A stretch of 64,000 bases of DNA, taken from Corallococcus macrosporus DSM 14697 (GTDB lineage Bacteria; Myxococcota; Myxococcia; Myxococcales; Myxococcaceae). A program made the translations under genes and the position numbers. The stretch lies in the NCBI RefSeq assembly GCF_002305895.1, contig NZ_CP022203.1:8032001-8096000 (forward strand). Direction: 5' to 3'. Position 1 is the first letter of the stretch, and each line of letters begins with the position of its first letter. Positions 17,840-27,867 of the stretch are shown here, piece after piece. Under the pieces are notes generated by a model that was given only the letters and a program-made list of their open reading frames with translations, had not been told where the DNA came from and searched no databases.

Positions 17840-18724
17840 GTGCAAAGGCTACGAGCAGGCTTTCTGATTCGGGGCGTGGACGGCAGGCTGCGACACGGCA
17901 AGGCGCTCTTCTCGGGCCTAGCGTACTCCCTGAGGCACGACGGTACCCTGGATGGGCTGATGGCCGTCTCGGAGGGCGTCATCACCGGCCCCTCCAGCGA
18001 CTGGCTCCCGCTGTCCGAAGGGGGGCTGCGCGTGAACAGCGCGCTGCTGGAGCTGCCCGAGGACTACGGTCCCCGCCTCTTCCAGGGCCGGCCCTTCACG
18101 GGCGTCGCCTATGCCTTCACCCGCAGCGGCTACTGCACCTCCGAAATCGAATACGCGGGCGGCTTCGCCACCGAGGTGGCCGAGCGGCGCTGGTACATCT
18201 CCGGACAGCCCAAGATGCGCGTGGACGGCGGTGAATACACGTCGTGGTTCCCGGACGGGCGCATCCAGCGCCGGGGCTCGAAGGGCGAGCTGGTGTACGG
18301 CCTCAACACCCGGGACGACGGCCACCTGCGCGAGCTGGTGCTGCGGGACGCGAGCCTCCTGGACATGGAGATGCTCAGCGCGCTGACGCCCACCGAGGAC
18401 TTCCAGATGCTCGGCGGCGCCGTGGACACGGCCATGCTGCACACGCTGCGGGAGCAGACGGACATCGGCGCCGTGCCCAAGCTCCGGCTGGTGCAGACGC
18501 GCGTGAGCGCGGCGGGCGTTGAAATCCTGGCCGCCTTCAAGAACCTCCGGGAGGTGTGGTTCGACGGCAACCCCGGCCTGGGGCTCCAGGAGGCGCGGAA
18601 GCTCGAGCGGCTCCGTCCCGGCTGCGTGGCGCACCACGTGGACCCGGACGCGCTCCCGCATCTGCGCAGGCCGCGCGCCCTGGCCTCCGCGGACAGCGGA
18701 CACGGGGCCCGCTCCCGAGGGTGA
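17840..18724 (+). CDS. YwqK/MORN-like repeat protein with a leucine-rich C-terminal part
   Basis: 294 residues from a GTG with GGAAAGGAAG upstream. Upstream in-frame codons overlap the candidate promoter and are not used. Residues 20-160 carry 'F.G.AY.....G' repeats (HGKALFSGLAYSLRHDGTL, RPFTGVAYAFTRSGYCTSEI, then RWYISGQPKMRVDGGEYTSW and FPDGRIQRRG) like YwqK/MORN proteins. Residues 180-260 look like short leucine-rich repeats (LRELVLRDASLLDMEML, PKLRLVQTRVSAAGVEIL, LREVWFDGNPGL). There is no signal peptide. Both modules suggest protein-protein binding. A toxin-immunity role is possible for this combination but unproven. Confidence 0.75.
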   Translation: MQRLRAGFLIRGVDGRLRHGKALFSGLAYSLRHDGTLDGLMAVSEGVITGPSSDWLPLSEGGLRVNSALLELPEDYGPRLFQGRPFTGVAYAFTRSGYCTSEIEYAGGFATEVAERRWYISGQPKMRVDGGEYTSWFPDGRIQRRGSKGELVYGLNTRDDGHLRELVLRDASLLDMEMLSALTPTEDFQMLGGAVDTAMLHTLREQTDIGAVPKLRLVQTRVSAAGVEILAAFKNLREVWFDGNPGLGLQEARKLERLRPGCVAHHVDPDALPHLRRPRALASADSGHGARSRG

Positions 18725-18812
18725 GGCGTCCGGCTTCTCCCCGAGGGCAGCGCGGAGCCCACTCGGCCGCCCCGGCCACCCACCCGCGGCGCACGGCCCG
18801 CCACGCACCCCC

Positions 18813-18828
18813 TGGCACCCTGCTTGCC
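18813..18828 (+). promoter_or_regulatory. Sigma-54 (-24/-12) promoter of the propeller lipoprotein gene
   Basis: TGGCAC-ccTGC-TTGCC: the -24 box is a perfect TGGCAC and the -12 box TTGC, with GG (18814-18815) and GC (18826-18827) separated by ten bases. The expected start is near 18839, about 50 bases before the ATG at 18889. Activation would need an NtrC-like enhancer-binding protein, which are numerous in myxobacteria. Confidence 0.65.
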
Positions 18829-18888
18829 TCTGGAGTCATGGACGCGAAGTGACGCGTTCAAGGACAGACGCCGGAGGCGGACGCAGGT

Positions 18889-20511
18889 ATGAGAAGACTT
18901 GAACGGGGCAAGTGGTGGGTGGGCCTGCTCGGCCTGGCGTTGTTGATGAGCTGTCACGGCGGAGACCAGCTCCAGGCGCCGCCATCCACGGACGATGGGA
19001 TTGGCGACGAAGACGAGCCACCACCGCCCGAGCAGCCCGGGGACCCACCGCCGGTGGGCGGGGAGGTCCCGGACTCGGGGACGCCAGTGGACCCGCCACC
19101 GCCGCCCGACGCGGGCCTGCCCGACGGCGGCCCCGTGGGCGACGGCACGCCCATTCCTCCGGACAGCGCGAGCTGGCGCTTCTGGGGTCCGGACGAAGGC
19201 GGCCCCCGCGAGGTGCTGGGCGTCACCCAGGACGAGGGCGGCAACCTCTGGGTCGCGGGCGGCGAGGACGGCCTGTGCCTGCTGCGTCCGGACGCCACCC
19301 GCCTGCGCTGCTACACGATGGCGGACGGGCTGAAGCCCTGGGCCCCGTGGAAGGGCAAGGACCCGGCGCCCGAGGCCCGCTACCTGAAGGTCCTCTCGGT
19401 GACGGGCGGCCCGGCGGGCACGGTGTTCGTCGGCTACGAGGGCCGGGCCAACTGCGAGAGCGAGTTCTACAAGGCCCCGGGCGTGTTCGAGGACCCCGCC
19501 ATCTTCAAGAGCGGTGACGCGGACCGGGTGGAGCTCCAGGCGGACGGGACGCTGCGCGTGGTGCACTACGACATCCACTCGCCCGCGCACTCGGTGCCCG
19601 GCTATGGCCACCGGGAGAAGCTCTGCACGGTGAACCGCATCATCTGGGACAAGGCGCGCGACAGCCTGTGGTTCGCGTCCAACCACGGCCTGGCGTGGGG
19701 CGAGCCCGACTACCAGGGCGGCGAGGCGTGCTCCAACCCGGAGGTCGTCGCCGCCAACGAATGGGTCTACGCGGGCGGCGAGAAGCGCCAGCGCTGCAAG
19801 TTCGGCGTCATGGAGCACGTCCACCCGGCCATCGCCATGGGCGACAGCACCACCAGCGAGGACAGCCGGCTCGCCGGAGACGTCTGGGGCGTGGCGGTGC
19901 GGCCCGACGGCGACGTCTGGCTGGGCACGCACATCCGGACCACGCGGTTCAAGATCATGACCAACGCCGTGGGCCACGAAGGCACCGGCGCCCCGTGGAA
20001 CTTCGAGGCGGCGCGCAAGCAGAGCGAGGAGAAGAAGCACGTCGCCAACCGCATCGACCTGTGGCCGGACGCCGTGGCCGAACCGCAGTTCCCCACCCAC
20101 GCGCAGCGCAAGGACGACCTGGTGAGCGAGCTGGTGCTGATGCCGGACGGCACCCTCTGGGTGTCCAGCTTCGCGTGGGGCCTGGCGAAGCTGAACGACG
20201 CGGGCATGGTGACGGGCTACCTGCTGGAGGGCGAAGGCGACCGCAACATCACCTCGCTGGAGCGGGACCCGCGCGACGGCAGCCTCTGGATTGGCCACCG
20301 CTGGGGCAAGGGCCTGCGGCGCATGCACCGCGAGGGGGAGTTCGTCGTCCACAACCCGGCGCTCGGTGGGCGGGCGGCCCTGCCCGTCTGGGACATCCAG
20401 GCGGTGGGCGGCGGGGACGGCCGCAAGGTGCTGGTGGCCTTCAGCGCCCAGCGGGACGCGGCGGGCGCCATCGTCCGGCCCGGCGCCATCGGCGTCTACA
20501 GCGGCAAGTAG
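18889..20511 (+). CDS. Lipoprotein with two-component-regulator-type beta-propeller
   Basis: 540 residues. The type II signal (WWVGLLGLALLMSCHGG) has its lipid Cys at about residue 23. A Pro/Asp/Gly linker runs to about residue 90 (PPPPEQPGDPPP, PPPPPDAGLPDGG). The rest is built of propeller blades with 'G.LW.....GL' wording (EGGNLWVAGGEDGLCLL, RDSLWFASNHGLAWG, GDVWLGTHIRTTRF, GTLWVSSFAWGLAKL, GSLWIGHRWGKGLRR), as in ligand-sensing Reg_prop domains, but without a kinase. It is likely surface- or periplasm-exposed. It sits behind a good sigma-54 promoter. Confidence 0.87.
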   Translation: MRRLERGKWWVGLLGLALLMSCHGGDQLQAPPSTDDGIGDEDEPPPPEQPGDPPPVGGEVPDSGTPVDPPPPPDAGLPDGGPVGDGTPIPPDSASWRFWGPDEGGPREVLGVTQDEGGNLWVAGGEDGLCLLRPDATRLRCYTMADGLKPWAPWKGKDPAPEARYLKVLSVTGGPAGTVFVGYEGRANCESEFYKAPGVFEDPAIFKSGDADRVELQADGTLRVVHYDIHSPAHSVPGYGHREKLCTVNRIIWDKARDSLWFASNHGLAWGEPDYQGGEACSNPEVVAANEWVYAGGEKRQRCKFGVMEHVHPAIAMGDSTTSEDSRLAGDVWGVAVRPDGDVWLGTHIRTTRFKIMTNAVGHEGTGAPWNFEAARKQSEEKKHVANRIDLWPDAVAEPQFPTHAQRKDDLVSELVLMPDGTLWVSSFAWGLAKLNDAGMVTGYLLEGEGDRNITSLERDPRDGSLWIGHRWGKGLRRMHREGEFVVHNPALGGRAALPVWDIQAVGGGDGRKVLVAFSAQRDAAGAIVRPGAIGVYSGK

Positions 20512-20519
20512 GCGGACCG

Positions 20520-20558
20520 CCTGGCTGCCTCCCGTGCCAGCCAGGGGCGCGGGAGGCA
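20520..20558. repeat. Overlapping, mutually exclusive hairpins
   Basis: Two perfect inverted repeats share sequence. CCTGGCTG (20520-20527) pairs with CAGCCAGG (20538-20545); TGCCTCCCG (20526-20534) pairs with CGGGAGGCA (20550-20558). They lie 9 bases after the propeller gene stop and could act as terminator or processing structures. There is no T-tract. Confidence 0.5.
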
Positions 20559-20678
20559 CTTCCTCCGGCCAGGGCTGCCCCGGGCGACAGGAAGCGTCAA
20601 CTTGAGGTCACTCCGCTCCCGCGGGGCGTCCCCGCCCTGCCGGGGGCATTCAACGCATTGACGGTCAGAGGAGCCACC

Positions 20679-20906
20679 ATGTCGCTACTGGACAACATCT
20701 TGGGGAATCGTCGCAGCTCGGGCTTCGGTGGATGGAGCCGTGGCCGCGGCCGGTATGGGTCCGGCCGCCGGGGCCTCGGCGGCTACGGCCGGGGCCGGTC
20801 GTCTGGCGGCCTGTTGGGCGGCTCGCTGGGCCGCATGGCCCTGGGCGGGCTGGCCGCGTTCGGCCTCCGCAAGGTGCTCGGCAACCGGCGCCAACACGGC
20901 TACTAG
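20679..20906 (+). CDS. Small Gly/Arg-rich protein
   Basis: 75 residues with AGAGGAG ahead of the ATG. The first 25 residues after MSLLDNILGNRRSSGFGGW are repeats of Gly, Arg, Ser and Tyr (SRGRGRYGSGRRGLGGYGRG), like RGG/RGY motifs in RNA-binding or phase-separating proteins. The second half (GGLLGGSLGRMALGGLAAFGL) is a glycine-zipper-like hydrophobic stretch, ending RKVLGNRRQHGY. No family was recognised. Possible roles are membrane or nucleic acid association; neither is shown. NILGNRR near the start is echoed as VLGNRR at the end. Confidence 0.75.
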   Translation: MSLLDNILGNRRSSGFGGWSRGRGRYGSGRRGLGGYGRGRSSGGLLGGSLGRMALGGLAAFGLRKVLGNRRQHGY

Positions 20907-20998
20907 CGGCGGCGCCGGGCAGGAAGCACGCCTGCCCGGCCCCTCCCCTGGAGTAGGGTCCCTCCCCGTTGGCATCCACCATAGGGAGGGCACACCCC

Positions 20999-22485
<1,487 letters not shown>

Positions 22486-22489
<4 letters not shown>

Positions 22490-23847
22490 GGCGGGCGCCC
22501 CAGGCCCTCCGGCTGCTGGCGGCGCTGCTGGCGCTGGGCACGGGCGTGGGGTGTCCCCCGAGGGGCCCCTGCACGGAGCCCCCGCCACCGCCCCTCTTCG
22601 AGGGCGCGATGTTCGCCGTGGGCCAGCCGCTGGAGCTCACCATCGACGGTGTCTTCAGCAGCTGCGCCACCGCGCAGGAGGACCGGGCGCAATCCGTCAC
22701 CGTGGAGGTGAAGGACCCGCTGAACCGCGTGGTCCCCGCCACCGCGGAGCTGACGGCGAGGGGCGGGTCCGCCATCGTGCGCTTCACCCCGGAGCAGACG
22801 GGGCGCTACCACCTCGTCGTCTCCTTCGCGCCGGTGGGCAGCGTCCGGCAGTCCGTCCTCCACGTGATGGAGGACCAGCGCGCCAAGGCCCCCCTGGCGG
22901 AGTTCTCCACCGTGGTGGAGTGCCTCTCCGTGGACCGGACCGCGTCGGGGACGTGGCTGTGCGGCAGCCAGGCGCTGCGCGGACCGGACGCGGAGCCGCA
23001 ACCCCTGGGTGACTACTTCGCGCCCACCGTCGTGGCCGGAGACGTGGTGTGGGTGACGGACAGCGTGCAGGTCCGCCGCCATGTCGACGAGGGCGACGGC
23101 CCGCTGCGCCTCTCCGCCTCCGCGCCCTTCCCCGCCACGGGCGCGCCCGCCAACGCGCCGCCCCACTCGCGGCTCGCCACCCCGGACGAGCTGCTGCTGC
23201 TGGATGAAGGCCACCTGCACCGCTATGCCTACTCGGAGGCCGAGGGGCTGCGCGCCATGGGCTCCGTCGCCGTCGCGGACACGGAGTACGCCACCTTCGA
23301 GGACCAGGTCTCCTCCCTGCTGGTGCGCGCGGGCTCGCGGGTGCTGGTGGCGCGCCTCACCGCGCTCCCGCCCCCCGAAGAGGGCCTGGTGGCCGAAGCC
23401 TGCCCCTTCCAGGTGAACGCCGCGGGCGCGCCGGAGGCCGTCCCGGACGAGCCGTGCCACCGCGTCCCGGGCGTGCTCGCGGGGCTCGAGGAGGGCGTGC
23501 TGTGGACGCACGTCACGCGGGACGCCGGGCACAGCGAGCTGCTCCGGTACTCGGCGGCCAGCGGGCGCCTGGTCCTGGAAGGCGTCCTGCCGGTGGACGC
23601 CCCCTTCCAGTCGCAGACGCTCCGCATCCGTCAAGGCCCCGGACTCCCGCTGGTCTTCTCGACCCACCGCGCCGAGAACCGCTACGCGGCGCCCCAGTGG
23701 CGCGCGGACACAGGCACCGTCGTCCCGGTGATTCAGCCCGCCCCCAGCGACCGCCAACCGCCCCGCGTCGGGGGGCGATACATGTGGCTGGAACACTGGA
23801 ACACGCTTTATGGCGTGACAGTGTATTCGCACCCGTCCACCCCTTGA
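22486..23847 (+). CDS. Lipoprotein of unknown function, translationally coupled to glpK
   Basis: 453 residues from a GTG that overlaps the glpK stop by four bases. The signal (LRLLAALLALGTGVGCPP) gives a lipidated Cys. An Ig-like domain seems to follow (VTVEVKDPLNRVVPATAEL, RFTPEQTGRYHLVVSFAP), then a long region with propeller-like segments (YFAPTVVAGDVVWVTDSVQV, PDELLLLDEGHLHRYAYSE, LAGLEEGVLWTHVTR, GGRYMWLEHWNTLYGVTVYS). It is probably exported and anchored in the envelope. No enzyme motif was seen. Coupling to glpK need not mean shared function. Confidence 0.82.
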
Positions 23848-23900
23848 CGATGGACGGCGGGTGTCTTCCCTCGGGCCCGGGAGCGGGTAGAAAGGCGGCC

Positions 23901-24212
23901 ATGGCTTCCAGACCCACGCTGCTCGCACCCGAGGCGCTCCAGTCCTTCCTCTCGCAGCACCCCGAGTGGAAGCACGAGGACGGGATGATTCGCCGCACCT
24001 ATGAAGCCCCCACCTTCCTGGCGGGCATCGCCTTCGTGGAGCAGGTGGCCCAGGCGGCGGAGAAGGCGGACCACCACCCGGACATCGACATCCGCTGGCG
24101 CAAGGTGACGCTGGCGCTCGTCACGCATGACGCCGGGGGCCTCACCGACCGGGACACCGCGCTGGCCGCCGAGGCGGACCGGCTCTTCACGGAGGCCACG
24201 CGCGCGCGGTGA
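23901..24212 (+). CDS. phhB: Pterin-4a-carbinolamine dehydratase
   Basis: 103 residues. It has the PCD fold signature EKADHHPDIDIRWRKVTLALVTHD (His-His and Asp catalytic cluster) and a C-terminal GLTDRDTALAAEADRLF. The enzyme dehydrates 4a-hydroxytetrahydrobiopterin, recycling the cofactor of aromatic amino acid hydroxylases; in bacteria it may also have other pterin roles. No hydroxylase gene is nearby. It begins 53 bases after the lipoprotein gene, and the following barrel gene starts in its stop (GTGA). Confidence 0.93.
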   Translation: MASRPTLLAPEALQSFLSQHPEWKHEDGMIRRTYEAPTFLAGIAFVEQVAQAAEKADHHPDIDIRWRKVTLALVTHDAGGLTDRDTALAAEADRLFTEATRAR

Positions 24213-25501
24213 GTGCTTCCGGGTGGGTGGCGCGTCCGGAGGGACGCGGTGGCGGGGGGTGGAAGGCGCTCGGGTGCGCGCTGATGCTGTGCACAGCCTC
24301 CGCGGCGCGGGCGCAGGAGACGCCTCCGCCGCTGGAGCCGCGTCCGGAGCGGCTGTACCTCAACCCCGGCGCGCTGCTGGGCTCCGCGCGCATGGTCGCC
24401 ATGGGCGGCGCGTACGTGGGCATCGCCGAGGGCGCCGCGGGGCTGCCCAGCAACCTGGCCTCGCTGGCGCACCGGGGGCCGGCCCTGGAGAAGGACTGGG
24501 ATTTGGGCGTCACCCTGTCCTGGCTGGATTTGCCCTTCACCGGCTCGCGCAAGCGGGACGTGGACAACGACGGCAAGCCCGACGAGTCCCACGACAGCCG
24601 GCAGCTCCTGGGCGGCCTGCTGCTCCAGTACAAGCGCTTCGGCATCGGCTTCGCGATGCGCAACAGCGTGGTGTCCTACTGCGCCACGGCCGCGTGCGCG
24701 GGGCCGAGCGAGCGCATCCGCGTGTCACTCACCCAGTCCGTGCTGGCGGGGGCCATGTCCTTCGGCCAGGACGACTTCATCCTGGCGCTGGGCATCTACG
24801 CGGCGCAGGCCTCCTTCCGCATGGATTCTGGCGGCACGGACCTGCGCTACGGCGACACCGGCGTGGCGGTGGACATCCTGTACCGGCCCCATGGGCGCCC
24901 GTGGCGCATGGGCGTGTCGGTGCGGCCCGAGGTGGTGGGCCACTGGCGGCGCGAGGAGGACCAGGTCCCGGAGCTGGCGGGGCGCACGCTCTTCGGCGCG
25001 GTGGTGTCGCCCGCCGTGCTGTCGGTGGGCGCGAGCTGGCGCTTCGGCGAGGGCGCGGAGCGCTACAACCGGCTGTCCCCCGCGGCGCGGCGGCAGCTCC
25101 TGGTGGAGGGTGACGCGCTGCCGGTGCCAGAGCAGGAGCCCCTGGAGGCGCCCGCCGGGCGGTGGCTCATCAGCGCCCAGGTGGACCTCATCTCCAGCGT
25201 GGACAACGCGGTGCCCGCGCGCGTCTTCGCGTCCACGGCGGACGAGGCCCGGGTGGGCAAGGGCACCGCCTTCGCGCCGCGCATCGGCGTGGAGCATGAC
25301 ACGGTGCCGGGCATGATTCGGCTGCGGGCCGGCGCGTACGCGGAGCCGTCCCCCTTCGACAACCGCCCCGCCCGGCCCCACGTCACCGGCGGCTTCGAGG
25401 TGTTCGTCTTCCGCTACTGGGAGGACTGGGCCGTGACGGCCTCCTTCGACCTGGCGCGCCGCTACACCAACGTGGGCCTCTCCGTGGGCTTCTGGCGCTG
25501 A
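24209..25501 (+). CDS. Outer-membrane beta-barrel protein (FadL/PorV-like)
   Basis: 430 residues from a GTG overlapping the dehydratase stop. A signal peptide (GWKALGCALMLCTASAARAQ) is followed by the PorV/UPF0164-like opening LLGSARMVAMGGAYVGIAEGAAGLPSN, typed by its Gly/Ala-rich plug strands. Many amphipathic strands follow (FGIGFAMRNSVVSYCA, DDFILALGIYAAQASFRMD, RMGVSVRPEVVGHW, LSVGASWRFGEG). It ends in a C-terminal aromatic strand, TNVGLSVGFWR. It is probably a 14-strand transporter-type barrel for hydrophobic compounds. The ligand is unknown. Confidence 0.85.
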   Translation: MSASGWVARPEGRGGGGWKALGCALMLCTASAARAQETPPPLEPRPERLYLNPGALLGSARMVAMGGAYVGIAEGAAGLPSNLASLAHRGPALEKDWDLGVTLSWLDLPFTGSRKRDVDNDGKPDESHDSRQLLGGLLLQYKRFGIGFAMRNSVVSYCATAACAGPSERIRVSLTQSVLAGAMSFGQDDFILALGIYAAQASFRMDSGGTDLRYGDTGVAVDILYRPHGRPWRMGVSVRPEVVGHWRREEDQVPELAGRTLFGAVVSPAVLSVGASWRFGEGAERYNRLSPAARRQLLVEGDALPVPEQEPLEAPAGRWLISAQVDLISSVDNAVPARVFASTADEARVGKGTAFAPRIGVEHDTVPGMIRLRAGAYAEPSPFDNRPARPHVTGGFEVFVFRYWEDWAVTASFDLARRYTNVGLSVGFWR

Positions 25502-25702
25502 GCCGCGAGGGCACCCGGCGCCACGGCCACGGCACTCCAGGCCCCTGACGGGGAACCGGCGGTGCCACCCACGGGGGGACAGTTCCCACCGTCAGCGCGG
25601 CCGCCGCGCGCATCCGGGCGGCCAGGCAGGCAGACGCCCCGGTGGGTGTTGCTGACACAGTCACGCATGCCGACCCTCCCCTGGGCGGAGCGGGGGGACT
25701 TC

Positions 25703-27229
25703 ATGCACCTTGGGTGGAGATGGGTCCGGACCGTCGTGAGCGCGGCGGTGCTGGGTGGGGCGGGGCTGGGATTGGGCTGTGGGGGTGGAGGCTCCAGCGG
25801 GCTCCCCGACGAGGAGGTCTGTACGGAGGACTGTGGCGCGCCTCCTGGGGAGGCGCCGACGAACCCGGAGACACCACCGGGAGGACAGCCGCCCGGCGTG
25901 CCACCGCCGCCACCGCGCCCCCCCCCACCGCCCGTGGGACCGGGCGGGACGGTGTGGCTGCAACGCGAGGGCACGCCCCAGGACGACCTGGCGCTGGGCG
26001 CGGCGGTGGATGCCAGTGGCGACATCCTCACGTTGTCGCTTCACGACCTCGACGACCTGGACAGCCTCCAGCCCACGGACAACCGGGCGAAGCTGGTGCT
26101 GACGCGGCGCGCGCCCACGGGGGAGACGCGCTGGCAGAAGGCCTTCGACGTGCGGGCCGCGGAGGCGCCGCCAGAGCTGCGCGCGTTCGTCCGGGGGCGC
26201 ATCGCCGCGGACCCGGCGGGCGGCACCGTCCTGGCGGGGACCGCGCAGGGCATCGTGGACTTCCTCACCCACAAGCTGGGGGACGGCACCTTCGTGGTCC
26301 GGATGGACGCGGACGGCAACGTCCTGTGGACGAACACACCCTCCGGCGCCGGGCTCACGGTGGCCGACGTGGCGGTGGATGCCCAGGGGCGGACGCTGGT
26401 CGCCTTCAACGCGCCAGGCGGCACGGACTTCGGCAACGGCGTCAGCGGCTCCGGCGCGGTGGTGGTGACGTACACGCGCGACGGGCTGGCCGAGTCCGCC
26501 CTGCCGGTGGGCGGTGGTGGCCAGGTGGAGCTCACCTCGCTGGCGGTGGACGGTGCCGGCCGCATGGCGGTGGGCGGCCGTTACGAGGACTCGGCGCGCT
26601 TCGGTGGCCAGCAGGTGGGCGCCGCCGAGGGCGGCAGTCCCTTCATCGCGCTCTATCAACAGGGCGCGCTGACCTGGACCAAGGCGATGGGCCGGGCGCA
26701 GGGCACCGTGCGCGACGTGGGGATGGATGGCGAGGGCACGGTGGTGGCCACGGGCCCCTTCCTGGGCACCGTGGGCTGGGGCGACGTGCAGGTGCCGGGG
26801 CACGCGTTCCGGGAGACGCCCTTCCTCGTCTCCGCCAGGGCGGACGGCCAGGAGACGTGGGCCAAGGGCCTGGGAGACGGGGTCCAGGTGGACGCGCTGG
26901 CGCTGGCGCCTTCCGGTGAGGTGGTGGCGGGGGGCTTCACCTACAACCGCATCGAGGACGGGGTGGCGGGCCAGGACGGCATGGGCTCGGCGCAGCCGGT
27001 GGCCCTGCGCTACGACGCGGCCGGGACGTGGCTCCTCACGACGATGTACCTGTCGGCCCCGCCCCAGCCGCGGGGCGAGCTGTATGGCCTGGATGGCCTT
27101 CCCTCCATGGGCGTGCTGCCCGACGGAGACTTCTTCCTCTTCGGCCACTCGGACCGGGAGACCGACTTCGGCACCGGGCGCCAGAGCACCTCGCGCGGCG
27201 ATGTCTTCCTGCTGCGCATGAAGCGCTGA
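25703..27229 (+). CDS. Lipoprotein with a beta-propeller domain
   Basis: 508 residues. The ATG at 25703 is preceded by GGAG..GGGGGA and gives a type II signal (VVSAAVLGGAGLGLGCGGGG). A polyproline linker (PPPPPRPPPPPVGPGG) at about 70-90 leads into repeats of the YVTN/SBBP-propeller kind: DASGDILTLSLHD, DADGNVLWTNTPSGAG, DAQGRTLVAFNAPGGTDFGN, DGAGRMAVGGRYEDSARFGG, GEGTVVATGPFLGTVGWG, PDGDFFLFGHSDRETDFG. Such proteins are abundant in myxobacteria and are assumed to be surface proteins. The upstream frame is open but not coding-like. Confidence 0.87.
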   Translation: MHLGWRWVRTVVSAAVLGGAGLGLGCGGGGSSGLPDEEVCTEDCGAPPGEAPTNPETPPGGQPPGVPPPPPRPPPPPVGPGGTVWLQREGTPQDDLALGAAVDASGDILTLSLHDLDDLDSLQPTDNRAKLVLTRRAPTGETRWQKAFDVRAAEAPPELRAFVRGRIAADPAGGTVLAGTAQGIVDFLTHKLGDGTFVVRMDADGNVLWTNTPSGAGLTVADVAVDAQGRTLVAFNAPGGTDFGNGVSGSGAVVVTYTRDGLAESALPVGGGGQVELTSLAVDGAGRMAVGGRYEDSARFGGQQVGAAEGGSPFIALYQQGALTWTKAMGRAQGTVRDVGMDGEGTVVATGPFLGTVGWGDVQVPGHAFRETPFLVSARADGQETWAKGLGDGVQVDALALAPSGEVVAGGFTYNRIEDGVAGQDGMGSAQPVALRYDAAGTWLLTTMYLSAPPQPRGELYGLDGLPSMGVLPDGDFFLFGHSDRETDFGTGRQSTSRGDVFLLRMKR

Positions 27230-27241
27230 GCCCTGAAAATG

Positions 27242-27279
27242 CCAAGGGCCATGGGAGCACAGCCCCCATGGCCCCTTGG
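27242..27279. terminator. Bidirectional terminator hairpin
   Basis: CCAAG-GGCCATGGG ... CCCATGGCC-c-CTTGG: a 14-base-pair stem with a single bulged C and a 9-base loop. It lies between convergent genes, 12 bases after the propeller lipoprotein stop and 16 bases after the H1-like gene's stop on the other strand. A GAAAAT just before it supplies a short U-tract for leftward transcripts. Confidence 0.8.
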
Positions 27280-27295
27280 TGCATGCCGTCGGAGC

Positions 27296-27700
27296 TCAGC
27301 GGCGCGTCGTGGTGCGCCGGGTGGACGACTTCCGGGCGCCACCGCGCGTGGTGGTGCTCCGCTTCGTCGCGGTGCCGCGCGTGCCCGGCTTGCGGGCAGT
27401 CCGTCCCGCCGTCCCCGTCTTCCGCGTGGTGGCCTTGCGCGCGCCACGGCCGGTGGCCCGGGTGGCGGACTTGCGCGTGGTGGACTTGCGGGTGGCCGTC
27501 TTGCCACGCGCCGGCGTCTTGGCGCGCGTGGTTCCGCGCTTGGTGGTGGCCTTGCGCGCGGACTTGCGCGTGCCGGCCGCGCGGGAAGCGCTCTTGCGCT
27601 TGGTGGCGGCGCGGCGCCGCGGCGTGGGCGGCAGGCCCGCCTCCGCCGGGGTCAGGGAGACATCGTCGGTCTGCTGCGGATTGACGGACTCGTTCGTCAT
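27296..27700 (-). CDS. Histone H1-like Lys/Arg/Thr-rich DNA-binding protein
   Basis: 134 residues. After an ordinary N-terminus (MTNESVNPQQTDDVSLTPAE) the protein is nearly all Arg, Lys, Thr, Ala, Ser and Gly, in short repeats (KSARKATTKRGTTRAK, GKTATRKSTTRKSATRATG, KSSTRRTTTRR). This is the composition of eukaryotic H1 tails and of bacterial H1-like nucleoid proteins. It should bind DNA or RNA through charge without a fold. Myxobacteria use related basic domains in developmental and light regulators. The repeats vary at the protein level, so they are not a recent expansion. Confidence 0.85.
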   Translation of the reverse strand: MTNESVNPQQTDDVSLTPAEAGLPPTPRRRAATKRKSASRAAGTRKSARKATTKRGTTRAKTPARGKTATRKSTTRKSATRATGRGARKATTRKTGTAGRTARKPGTRGTATKRSTTTRGGARKSSTRRTTTRR

Positions 27701-27831
27701 TCAGTCGGCTCCGGTTGGGGAAGACTGCAGGCGATGCATGAGCAGGGTACGCCCATGCACGCCAGGACGTGTGCGGCGAAGGCACGCAGATGAACGACAG
27801 CGGACGAATGAGGTAGACCGCGCGCGGGCCT

Positions 27832-27849
27832 CCTGCCCTGCAGGGCAGG
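27832..27849. terminator. Hairpin downstream of dapE
   Basis: CCTGCCC-TGCA-GGGCAGG is an 18-base perfect palindrome, 7-base-pair stem and 4-base loop, 18 bases past the dapE stop (leftward transcription). There is no U-tract, so termination would rely on Rho or on transcript stabilisation. Confidence 0.55.
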
Positions 27850-27867
27850 TTCCGCGCTGTGTCCTCG

